12,566 nt of DNA from JBQCEE01 sp051960575 (GTDB taxonomy: Bacteria > Actinomycetota > Actinomycetes > Mycobacteriales > Jatrophihabitantaceae), in the NCBI RefSeq assembly GCF_051960575.1, contig NZ_JBQCEE010000025.1, forward strand, positions 1-12,566, given 5' to 3'. The notes below the pieces were generated by a model. The model was given only the letters and a program-made list of their open reading frames with translations, did no database searches and was not told where the DNA came from. Position numbers and translations under genes: made by a program. This document shows, in pieces, positions 7,066-12,566 of the stretch. How positions within the stretch are numbered: position 1 is the first letter of the stretch; each line of letters begins with the position of its first letter.

Positions 7066-8088
7066 GTGAAGCTTGCGGTCATCCCCGGCGACGGTATCGG
7101 CATCGAGGTCACCGAGCAGGCCCTGCGCGTGCTGCAGGCGGTCAGCCCGGACATCGACGCCACCCACTACGACCTGGGCGCGGCGCGCTGGCACCGCACC
7201 GGCGAGACGCTGCCGGACTCGGTGCTCGACGAGCTGCGCGGCCACGACGCGATCCTGCTCGGTGCCGTCGGCGACCCGTCCGTCCCGTCGGGCGTGCTCG
7301 AGCGCGGACTGCTGCTGCGGCTGCGCTTCGAACTCGACCACTACGTGAACCTGCGCCCGGCCAAGCTCTACCCGGGCGTCGCGACGCCGCTGGCGGGGGA
7401 CCCGTCGATCGACTCCGTCGTCTACCGTGAGGGCACAGAGGGCCCTTACACCGGCAACGGGGGCGTGCTGCGCACGGGCACGCCCGCCGAGGTGGCCACC
7501 GAGGTCAGCGTGAACACCGCCTTCGGCGTCGAGCGGGTCGTGCGTGCCGCGTTCGCCCGCGCCCAGGCCCGGCCGCGCAAGCACCTGACGCTGGTGCACA
7601 AGAACAACGTGCTCGTCTACGCGGGTGACCTGTGGTTCCGCACCGTGCAGGCGGTGTCGGCCGAGTTCCCCGACGTCACGGTCGCCTACAACCACGTCGA
7701 CGCCGCGACGATCTACCTCGTCACCGACCCCGGTCGCTACGACGTCATCGTCACCGACAACCTCTTCGGCGACATCATCACCGACCTCGCCGCCGCGGTT
7801 GCCGGCGGCATCGGCCTCGCCGCCAGCGGCAACGTCGACCCCTCGCACACCAACCCGTCGATGTTCGAACCGGTGCACGGCTCGGCCCCGGACATCGCCG
7901 GCCAGGGCAAGGCCGACCCGACCGCCGCGGTGCTGTCGGTGGCGATGCTGCTCGAGCACGTCGGCCAGGCCGAGGCCGCGGCGAAGGTCGAGCGCGCCGT
8001 CGCGTCCGACCTCGCCTCGCGCGACCCGAAGGCGCCCGGCTCGACCGGCGAGATCGGCGAGCGCCTCGCCGCCGCTGCCGCGGGCTGA
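7066..8088 (+). CDS. leuB: 3-isopropylmalate dehydrogenase
   Basis: This 340-residue protein is the NAD-dependent oxidative decarboxylase that converts 3-isopropylmalate to 2-ketoisocaproate precursor in leucine synthesis; relatives also act on 3-methylmalate in the citramalate route to isoleucine. The start VIPGDGIG is the family N-terminus. Catalytic residues are visible: Y128 (EGPYTG), K179 (HKNN), D212 (NHVDA), and the metal ligands D236 and D240 (NLFGDIITD). The cofactor loop follows GSAPDIAGQGKADP. The GTG start appears leaderless. Neighbouring cimA, about 3.8 kb downstream, fits the dual leucine/isoleucine role, but leuA, leuC and leuD are not in the window. Confidence 0.96.
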   Translation: MKLAVIPGDGIGIEVTEQALRVLQAVSPDIDATHYDLGAARWHRTGETLPDSVLDELRGHDAILLGAVGDPSVPSGVLERGLLLRLRFELDHYVNLRPAKLYPGVATPLAGDPSIDSVVYREGTEGPYTGNGGVLRTGTPAEVATEVSVNTAFGVERVVRAAFARAQARPRKHLTLVHKNNVLVYAGDLWFRTVQAVSAEFPDVTVAYNHVDAATIYLVTDPGRYDVIVTDNLFGDIITDLAAAVAGGIGLAASGNVDPSHTNPSMFEPVHGSAPDIAGQGKADPTAAVLSVAMLLEHVGQAEAAAKVERAVASDLASRDPKAPGSTGEIGERLAAAAAG

Positions 8089-8345
8089 GCCTGCGACGGC
8101 CGGCGGGCCGCCTGCGTCCGAGCGCCTCTCGTGACGTATTTCGGATCTGCTGACGGATCTCGCAATCGGTGACGGCACTTTTCGCCGTCACCGGATCCGA
8201 GATCCGTCACTCGGTGCTTGATCCGTCACGAGATGGCGGAGGCGGCGTGTATCAGCGCGGACGCGGCGAGGCTCTGTTCGGGCGGCGGTGCTGCCCCTAG
8301 GCTGGGCGGCCCGAGGGTCGACCAGTCCAACCGAGGAGCGGCGGC
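8089..8345 (+). promoter_or_regulatory. Intergenic region leuB to TerD-AIM24 with promoter
   Basis: No gene is seen here. A weak hairpin (CGGCC 8097-8101 with GGCCG 8106-8110) follows the leuB stop, and the nested palindrome at 8128-8232 occupies the centre. A promoter for the downstream cassette is suggested by TAGGCT (8298-8303) with CTGTTC (8274-8279) 18 bp upstream as a poor -35. The transcript would start near 8310 and carry a short 5' UTR ending in GAGGAG (8333-8338), seven bases before the GTG start. Confidence 0.5.
8128..8232. repeat. Three-level nested inverted repeat
   Basis: Three perfect inverted repeats share one centre region. The outer arms are CTCGTGACG (8128-8136) and CGTCACGAG (8224-8232). 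The middle arms are TGACGGATCTCG (8151-8162) and CGAGATCCGTCA (8198-8209). The inner arms are CGGTGACGGC (8167-8176) and GCCGTCACCG (8184-8193), around the loop ACTTTTC. The sequence GATCCGTCAC also recurs directly at 8201-8210 and 8220-8229. It could be a dispersed intergenic repeat, a bidirectional terminator, or an operator array; the lack of a 3' T-run argues against a simple intrinsic terminator. Confidence 0.75.
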
Positions 8346-9947
8346 GTGAGCACGGTGTTCTCGCGCGGGCAGAAGAGCCCGCTGTCGAACGTCACGAGCG
8401 GCACCGACCTCTACGTCGGGATCCAGCTCGAGCCCGGCGCCGGGTGGGACATCATCTGTTTCGGCCTGGACGCGGACGGCAAGCTCAGCGACGACCGGTA
8501 CATGATCTTCTTCAACCAGCCCGAGTCGCCCGAGGGGTCGATCAGCAAGCTCGGCGCGCAGTCCGGCGACACCGAGTCGTTCCGGGCCACGCTCGACAAG
8601 GTGCCCGACGGCATCGCCACGCTGTCGTTCTGCGCGGCGAACGAGGGCACCGGCACCGCGAAGGACATCGGCCAGGGCTACCTGCGCATCGTCGCCGGCG
8701 GCGAGGAGGTGCTGCGCTACCCCTTCACCGGGGCCGACTTCACCAGCGAGCGCGCCATCATCATCGGCAACGTCTACCGCAAGAGCGGCGTCTGGCGGGT
8801 CTCGGCCGAGGGGCAGGGGTTCGCCGGCGGCCTCGGCGCGCTGGTGCGGTCGTACGGCGGCACGGTCGACGACGAGCCCGAGGCTCCTCCCGCGCCCACC
8901 GCAGCGCCGGGCTTCGCACCGCCGCCCGCCGCGCCGGCAGCGCCGGCCGCAGCGCCCGGGTCCGCACCGCCGCCCGCGGCTGCCGCGCCGGCCCCCGGGT
9001 TCGCGCCGCCGCCCGCCCCAGCGCCGGCGTTCGCACCGCCGCCCGCCGCCGCGATGCCGCCCGCCGCGCCGCCGGCGGCACCGCAGTACCCGCCGCAGGC
9101 GCCTCCACAGCCGTTGCAACCCCCGATGCAACCGCCGTTGCAACCGCCGTTGCAACCACCTGGCCAGCCACAACAGCCGTTGCAGCCGCCGCAGGGCATA
9201 CCGCCGCAGCAGCCCGCAGCCGGGGCACCCGCGGGTGGGGGAGCAGCACCGTTCAACCCGGACGCACCGAGCCAGTCGCGTCCGACACCGCCCGGCGCCA
9301 TGGTCACGCTGACCAAGTACAAGGAGAAGCCGACCACCGGTCGCTGGACGCAGCAGAGCGAGTACCTCGTCAAGGTCACGCTCGGCGCCGAGTGCTGGGC
9401 CAAGCGTGGGGCGATGGTGGCCTACCAGGGCGACATCGACTTCGGCTTCAAGGGCCCGGGCAACCTCAAGGACATGTTCGAGCACCAGATCACCGGGCAG
9501 CGGCTGAAGCTGATGACCTGCAAGGGTCAGGGCGAGGTGTTCCTGGCCAACGAGAAGCACGACCTGCACATCGTCGACCTCAACGGCCGCACCATCTGCG
9601 TCGCGTCCGACAACGTGCTGGCGCTCGACACGACGCTCGACTTCCAGATCCGCCGCATGGAGAGCGCGGGCCTGCCCGGCGGCGGCTTCTACTTCTTCGA
9701 GATCAGCGGCAACGGCACCGTCGTCGTCATGTCGCAAGGCCCGCCGCTGACCCTGCCCGTGCAGGGGCCGACGTACGCCGACATCAACGCGGTGGTGGCG
9801 TGGTCGGCCGGGCAGCGCGTCAGCATCACCTCGCAGGTGCGGGTGGCGCGCACGTACTTCACCGGGACGTCCGGCGAGACGTACAACATGCAGTTCATGG
9901 CGATGCAGGGCCAGCACTTCGTCGTCGTCGAACCGTTCGAGGTCTGA
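8346..9947 (+). CDS. TerD-domain / AIM24-domain fusion protein
   Basis: This 533-residue protein has three parts. Residues 1 to about 174 form a TerD-like domain with the acidic, calcium-binding-type stretch LDADGKLSDDRY and FFNQPESPEGS, typical of the tellurium-resistance/stress TerD family. Residues about 175-318 are a low-complexity Pro/Ala/Gln linker with repeated FAPPPA and LQPP units. Residues about 319-533 form an AIM24 domain (beta-rich, formerly DUF124) with AKRGAMVAYQG, KGQGEVFLAN and a C-terminal FVVVEPFEV. No signal peptide or membrane helix is seen, so it is probably cytosolic. GTG 8346 has GAGGAG seven bases upstream. It leads a tight three-gene cassette. The biochemical role of AIM24 in bacteria is unknown, and tellurite resistance should not be assumed from TerD alone. 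Confidence 0.88.
   Translation: MSTVFSRGQKSPLSNVTSGTDLYVGIQLEPGAGWDIICFGLDADGKLSDDRYMIFFNQPESPEGSISKLGAQSGDTESFRATLDKVPDGIATLSFCAANEGTGTAKDIGQGYLRIVAGGEEVLRYPFTGADFTSERAIIIGNVYRKSGVWRVSAEGQGFAGGLGALVRSYGGTVDDEPEAPPAPTAAPGFAPPPAAPAAPAAAPGSAPPPAAAAPAPGFAPPPAPAPAFAPPPAAAMPPAAPPAAPQYPPQAPPQPLQPPMQPPLQPPLQPPGQPQQPLQPPQGIPPQQPAAGAPAGGGAAPFNPDAPSQSRPTPPGAMVTLTKYKEKPTTGRWTQQSEYLVKVTLGAECWAKRGAMVAYQGDIDFGFKGPGNLKDMFEHQITGQRLKLMTCKGQGEVFLANEKHDLHIVDLNGRTICVASDNVLALDTTLDFQIRRMESAGLPGGGFYFFEISGNGTVVVMSQGPPLTLPVQGPTYADINAVVAWSAGQRVSITSQVRVARTYFTGTSGETYNMQFMAMQGQHFVVVEPFEV
9111..9160 (+). repeat. 12-bp tandem repeats coding LQPP/MQPP
   Basis: Within the linker of the TerD-AIM24 gene, about four degenerate 12-bp units of the form CCGTTGCAACCG encode successive Leu/Met-Gln-Pro-Pro blocks. 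Near-identical codon use between units suggests recent slippage or duplication. The linker length is probably variable between strains. Confidence 0.7.
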
Positions 9948-9957
9948 GGAGCAACCG

Positions 9958-10638
9958 ATGGACGGCGCGCTGCTGCGGGACAACCTGCCCACCCAGATCA
10001 CCGACCGCATGTCGAACCACGGCACCAAGATGTGCAAGGTGCTGATGCAGCCCGGCTGGGACTGCATCGCCAAGGCCGGGTCGATGGTGGCGATCGAGGG
10101 ACTGCTCGACATGGTGCCCGACCCGCCCGGCTTCCGACAGATGTTCAAGCAGTTCCGCACCGGCGAGTACATGCACATCATGCAGGTGAGCGGGCAGGGC
10201 GTGCTCTACCTCGCCGACTACGGCAACGAGGTGATCGTCATCCAGCTCGCGAACGAGGGGATCTCGGTCAACTCGCGCAACGTGCTCGCCTTCGACGCCC
10301 ACCTCGAATGGAACATCCAGCGCCAGGAGGGGCTGAAGATGTTCTCCGGCGGCGGCATGTACAACGTCACGATCAAGGGCAGCGGGTGGGTGGCGCTGTC
10401 GACCAAGGGCGTGCCGATGGCGCTCGACTGCGCCGAGGCCCCGACCGCCGTCGACACCGACGCCCTCGTGGCCTACACGCTCGGGCTCGAGACCAAGCTC
10501 AAGAAGACCGGCAGCCTGGCCGGGAAGATGGTCGGACGCGACACCGGCGAGCAGTTCCAGCTGCAGTTCAAGGGGCAGGGCTTCGTGCTGGTGCAGCCGA
10601 GCGAGGACCACCGCCCGTTCTTCTCGTTGCGCGGCTGA
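9958..10638 (+). CDS. AIM24 family protein (single domain)
   Basis: This 226-residue protein is essentially one AIM24 domain. It shares with its two neighbours the blocks AKAGSMVAIEG, SGQGVLYLAD, NVLAF and the C-terminal GFVLVQPSED. No linker, signal peptide or membrane segment is visible. The gene starts ten bases after the TerD-AIM24 stop, with the ribosome binding site TGAGGAG overlapping that stop, and ends eleven bases before the next AIM24 gene, so the three are almost certainly one transcript. AIM24 is named from a yeast mitochondrial protein involved in inner-membrane organisation; bacterial members have no settled function. The tandem paralogs suggest a hetero-oligomer, which is inference. 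Confidence 0.88.
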   Translation: MDGALLRDNLPTQITDRMSNHGTKMCKVLMQPGWDCIAKAGSMVAIEGLLDMVPDPPGFRQMFKQFRTGEYMHIMQVSGQGVLYLADYGNEVIVIQLANEGISVNSRNVLAFDAHLEWNIQRQEGLKMFSGGGMYNVTIKGSGWVALSTKGVPMALDCAEAPTAVDTDALVAYTLGLETKLKKTGSLAGKMVGRDTGEQFQLQFKGQGFVLVQPSEDHRPFFSLRG

Positions 10639-10649
10639 GGGAGGACACC

Positions 10650-11678
10650 ATGCAACCCGGAGGCTTCCCGCCCGGTGGCTACCCGCCCGGATCGCAACCC
10701 GGCGGCTTCCCGCCCGGCGTCCCCGCCGGAGCGCCCCCCGGCTTCCAGCCCGGCGGCTTCCCGCCCGGGGCACCTCCCGGCTACCCGCCCGGCGCGATGC
10801 CCCCAGGCGGCATGCCCGGCTACGGCTACCCGTTCGCGCCGCAGGGCGTGTTCGGCAACGACGGCGCCGACGGCTTCGGCCGCGACACGCTGCTCGGCAA
10901 CCGGCCCGTCGAGTCGCCGGACCACTACGCGCTGCAGAACAACAAGATGCTGCGCGTGCGGCTGAACCAGCAGCACACCCAGTTCTTCGCGAAGTCCGGC
11001 TCGATGGTCGCCTACCAGGGCGGCGTCAACTTCGAGGGCAACACCGAGTCGTGGGTGCAGGACTTCATGCGCAGCCTCACCGGGGCGCGTCCGGCGATCA
11101 TGAAGGTGAGCGGGCAGGGCGACGTCTGGCTCGCGGCCCAGGCGCAGGAGATCAACATCCTGACCCTGCACAACGAGTCGTTCATCGTCGACAAGGACAA
11201 CCTGCTCGCCTTCAGCACCAACCTGCGCTGGGACATCGTGCGCATCGACTCGACGCAGTCGATCGGCGGCATGGACAACTACAACCTCGAGCTCACCGGC
11301 ACCGGCACGTTCTGCCTCGCGACGCCGGGTTCGCCGCTGGTCATGCGGGTGACGCCGAACAACTACTACTTCGCGGACGCGGACGCCGTCGTCGGCTGGT
11401 CGGGCCACCTGTCGACGCAGCTGCAGTCGAACACGATCTCGACCGGCGTGTGGCGTCCGCGCGGCAACACCGGCGAGTCGTGGCAGGTGCAGTTCAGCGG
11501 CGACGGCTTCGTGGTGATCCAGCCGTCCGAGGTGCTGCCGCCGTACAACGCCCTCGAGGGCAGTCACCTGCAGCAGGTCTTCGGCCCCGGCACGGCATTC
11601 CGCGGCAACCAGCTCGGCAACGCCGGCGGCCGCGGCCTCGGGGCGCTCGGCGGCGGGCTGGGCGACCTGTTCAACTGA
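10650..11678 (+). CDS. AIM24 family protein with Pro/Gly-rich N-terminus
   Basis: This 342-residue protein has a low-complexity N-terminus (about 2-66) made of PGGFPPG/PPGYPPG-type repeats, a short connector, an AIM24 domain (about 90-295) with AKSGSMVAYQG, SGQGDVWLAA, NLLAF and GFVVIQPSEV, and a Gly-rich tail (296-342) ending GGLGDLFN. I chose ATG 10650 because GGGAGGAC lies just upstream at 10639-10646 and the frame further 5' is a shadow of the preceding gene. It is last in the three-gene cassette; the cimA leader promoter begins within about 30 bases of its stop. The Pro/Gly repeats resemble the flexible, phase-separating or surface-binding heads seen on many actinobacterial proteins, but no role is shown here. 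Confidence 0.88.
   Translation: MQPGGFPPGGYPPGSQPGGFPPGVPAGAPPGFQPGGFPPGAPPGYPPGAMPPGGMPGYGYPFAPQGVFGNDGADGFGRDTLLGNRPVESPDHYALQNNKMLRVRLNQQHTQFFAKSGSMVAYQGGVNFEGNTESWVQDFMRSLTGARPAIMKVSGQGDVWLAAQAQEINILTLHNESFIVDKDNLLAFSTNLRWDIVRIDSTQSIGGMDNYNLELTGTGTFCLATPGSPLVMRVTPNNYYFADADAVVGWSGHLSTQLQSNTISTGVWRPRGNTGESWQVQFSGDGFVVIQPSEVLPPYNALEGSHLQQVFGPGTAFRGNQLGNAGGRGLGALGGGLGDLFN
10656..10830 (+). repeat. Degenerate GGCTTCCCGCCCGG repeats coding PGGFPPG
   Basis: The 5' end of the third cassette gene carries imperfect direct repeats of GGCTTCCCGCCCGG and the related GGCTACCCGCCCGG, encoding Gly-Phe/Tyr-Pro-Pro-Gly units. They are coding repeats, not a mobile element or CRISPR. Confidence 0.75.
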
Positions 11679-11707
11679 GACGTTCCCGCCGGGGGCGCTG
11701 CGTATGG

Positions 11708-11719
11708 CACACTGTGCCC
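11708..11719 (+). promoter_or_regulatory. -10 element of the cimA leader transcript
   Basis: CACACT (11708-11713), a CANNNT-type hexamer, stands exactly six bases before the GTG of the leader peptide, the same spacing as TAGGGT before the ilvB leader. No good -35 is visible. A leaderless transcript starting at or next to 11720 is inferred. Confidence 0.45.
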
Positions 11720-11749
11720 GTGCGCAGCACCCTCGGCATTATCGAGTAG
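11720..11749 (+). CDS. cimA leader peptide (Ile-Ile attenuator peptide)
   Basis: A nine-codon frame starting with GTG encodes M-R-S-T-L-G-I-I-E and ends with TAG. It has tandem isoleucine codons (ATT ATC, 11738-11743) right before the stop, plus one Thr and one Leu codon. It has no ribosome binding site and appears leaderless. It is followed by a hairpin and a U-tailed terminator placed before cimA, whose product feeds isoleucine synthesis. The match between codons and pathway end product supports a ribosome-mediated attenuator sensing charged tRNA-Ile. ATT is notable in a genome that overwhelmingly uses ATC. Confidence 0.75.
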   Translation: MRSTLGIIE

Positions 11750-11781
11750 CGCGTCGGCCACCAGCACCACTGCCGACGCGC
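11749..11781 (+). promoter_or_regulatory. cimA attenuator first hairpin
   Basis: GCGCGTCGGC (11749-11758) and GCCGACGCGC (11772-11781) form a perfect 10-bp stem with a 13-base loop. The left arm begins at the last base of the leader stop codon, and the right arm abuts the terminator stem. It shares the GCGCGTCG core with the first hairpin of the ilvB attenuator. An explicit antiterminator partner is not evident. Confidence 0.7.
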
Positions 11782-11817
11782 AGACCCTCCGCGACCTCGC
11801 GGGGGGTCTTTTGTTTT
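11782..11817 (+). terminator. cimA attenuator terminator
   Basis: A 12-bp stem, AGACCCTCCGCG (11782-11793) with CGCGGGGGGTCT (11798-11809), has one T-G wobble, the loop ACCT, and the tail TTTTGTTTT (11809-11817). It is a canonical intrinsic terminator lying 52 bases before the cimA start. Its build (wobble in the C/G run, four-base loop, T tail) is like that of the ilvB attenuator. Confidence 0.85.
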
Positions 11818-11869
11818 GACCGGACGACCCCTGTGACGCCCCAGTCACCACCGCGAAAGAGGCCCGACC

Positions 11870-12566
11870 ATGGCGCAATCCGACGCCTTCCACGTCTTCG
11901 ACACGACGCTGCGCGACGGGGCCCAGCGCGAGGGCATCAGCTACTCGGTCGCCGACAAGCTCGCCGTGGCCCGGCTGCTCGATCAGCTCGGTGTCGGGTT
12001 CATCGAGGGCGGCTGGCCGGGCGCGCTGCCGAAGGACACCGAGTTCTTCGCCCGCGCCGCCGACGGCGAGCTCAAGCTCGAGCACGCCGTGCTCGTCGCC
12101 TTCGGCTCGACCCGCAAGGCCGGCGTCCGGGTCGAGGACGACGCGCAGGTGCGGGCGCTGCTCGACTCGCGGGCACCGGTCGTGACGCTCGTGGCGAAGT
12201 CGGACGTGCGCCACGTCGAACGCGCGCTGCGCACGAGCCTGGACGAGAACCTGGCGATGGTGCGCGACACGGTGGCGTTCCTGCGCGAGCACGGCCGCCG
12301 GGTCTTCGTCGACTGCGAGCACTTCTTCGACGGCTACAAGCACGACCCCGACTACGGCGTGCGCGTGCTCGACGCGGCCGCCGAGGCGGGGGCGGACGTG
12401 GGCGTCCTGTGCGACACCAACGGCGGCATGCTCCCGATGGGCGTCCACGACGTCGTGACGGACGTGGCGCGTCGCGCCGGCATACCGCACGGGATAAACA
12501 CCCACGACGAAAAAACGTTAGCCGGGGGCAAAAACCAAGCCTCCGTGGTTTAAGGGGCGACACCCA
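11870..12566 (+). CDS. cimA: (R)-citramalate synthase, 5' part only (runs off the window)
   Basis: The visible ~200 reliable residues belong to the HMGL-like acyltransferase family that condenses pyruvate and acetyl-CoA to citramalate, opening a threonine-independent route to isoleucine. FDTTLRDGAQREGISYSV gives the catalytic Arg and metal-binding Asp, FIEGGWPG is typical of the citramalate synthase branch rather than classical LeuA, and VDCEHFFDGYKHDPDYG and LCDTNGG follow. GAAAGAGG (11855-11862) supports ATG 11870. Full-length relatives have over 500 residues, so most of the gene is missing. From codon 205 (12482) the sequence deteriorates: the expected HTHDD metal site reads NTHDE, and a TAA appears at 12551. 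I judge this to be sequence error and extend the feature to the window end. A 2-isopropylmalate synthase-like paralog is the alternative. Confidence 0.9.
12482..12566. other. Low-quality contig-end sequence
   Basis: Base composition changes abruptly, with ATA, AAA, TTA and CAA codons absent from the rest of the window's style. Read in the cimA frame, codons still line up with the conserved family pattern after GIPHGI-THD, but many differ by substitution, often C to A (ATC to ATA twice, CAC to AAC, GAC to GAA). This fits degraded base calling at an assembly end rather than biology. Confidence 0.75.

Noticed and set aside
9111..9160. CRISPR-like or mobile tandem repeat
   Set aside because: The 12-bp units are in frame, lack spacers, and encode a Pro/Gln linker.
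8226..10181. A 651-codon minus-strand open frame opposite the TerD-AIM24 gene, and similar long antisense frames elsewhere
   Set aside because: The translations are Arg/Ala/Gly/His-rich low-complexity sequence with no domain, no ribosome binding sites, and they oppose genes with clear homology. Long antisense frames are expected at this GC content.
8346..11678. Tellurite resistance operon
   Set aside because: Only one TerD-like domain is present; TerA, TerB, TerC and TerZ-type partners are absent, and TerD domains occur widely outside tellurite resistance.

Overview
The window is GC-rich DNA with strong G/C preference at third codon positions, GTG as well as ATG starts, and actinobacterial-type promoters and leaders. 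It reads as a chromosomal segment of a high-GC actinobacterium; I cannot name the genus. All credible genes lie on the + strand. The long minus-strand open frames are GC-driven shadows.

Layout. 1-288: intergenic region holding a promoter, a leaderless 12-residue leader peptide rich in Leu and Val, a hairpin and a rho-independent terminator, i.e. an attenuator for ilvB. 289-3636: ilvB-ilvN-ilvC, acetohydroxyacid synthase large and small subunits plus ketol-acid reductoisomerase, closed by a strong hairpin at 3655-3686. 3793-5761: an SLC5-type sodium:solute symporter followed by a small two-helix membrane protein. 5798-7054: an MFS permease. 7066-8088: leuB. 8089-8345: an intergenic stretch with a three-level nested inverted repeat. 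8346-11678: three adjacent genes, TerD-AIM24 fusion, AIM24, and AIM24 with a Pro/Gly-rich N-terminus. 11679-11869: a second attenuator, with a 9-residue leader peptide containing Ile-Ile. 11870-end: cimA, (R)-citramalate synthase, running off the window.

How the genes fit together. IlvBN and IlvC serve valine, leucine and isoleucine synthesis. CimA makes citramalate from pyruvate and acetyl-CoA, giving a threonine-independent route to 2-ketobutyrate and isoleucine, and LeuB is the dehydrogenase usable in both the leucine and citramalate routes. The two attenuators fit this logic: Leu/Val codons guard ilvB and tandem Ile codons guard cimA. The TerD/AIM24 cassette between leuB and cimA has no clear metabolic link to them and is the least understood part of the window.

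The last ~85 bases look like low-quality sequence: cimA stays in frame but accumulates many substitutions, often C to A, which create a false stop.
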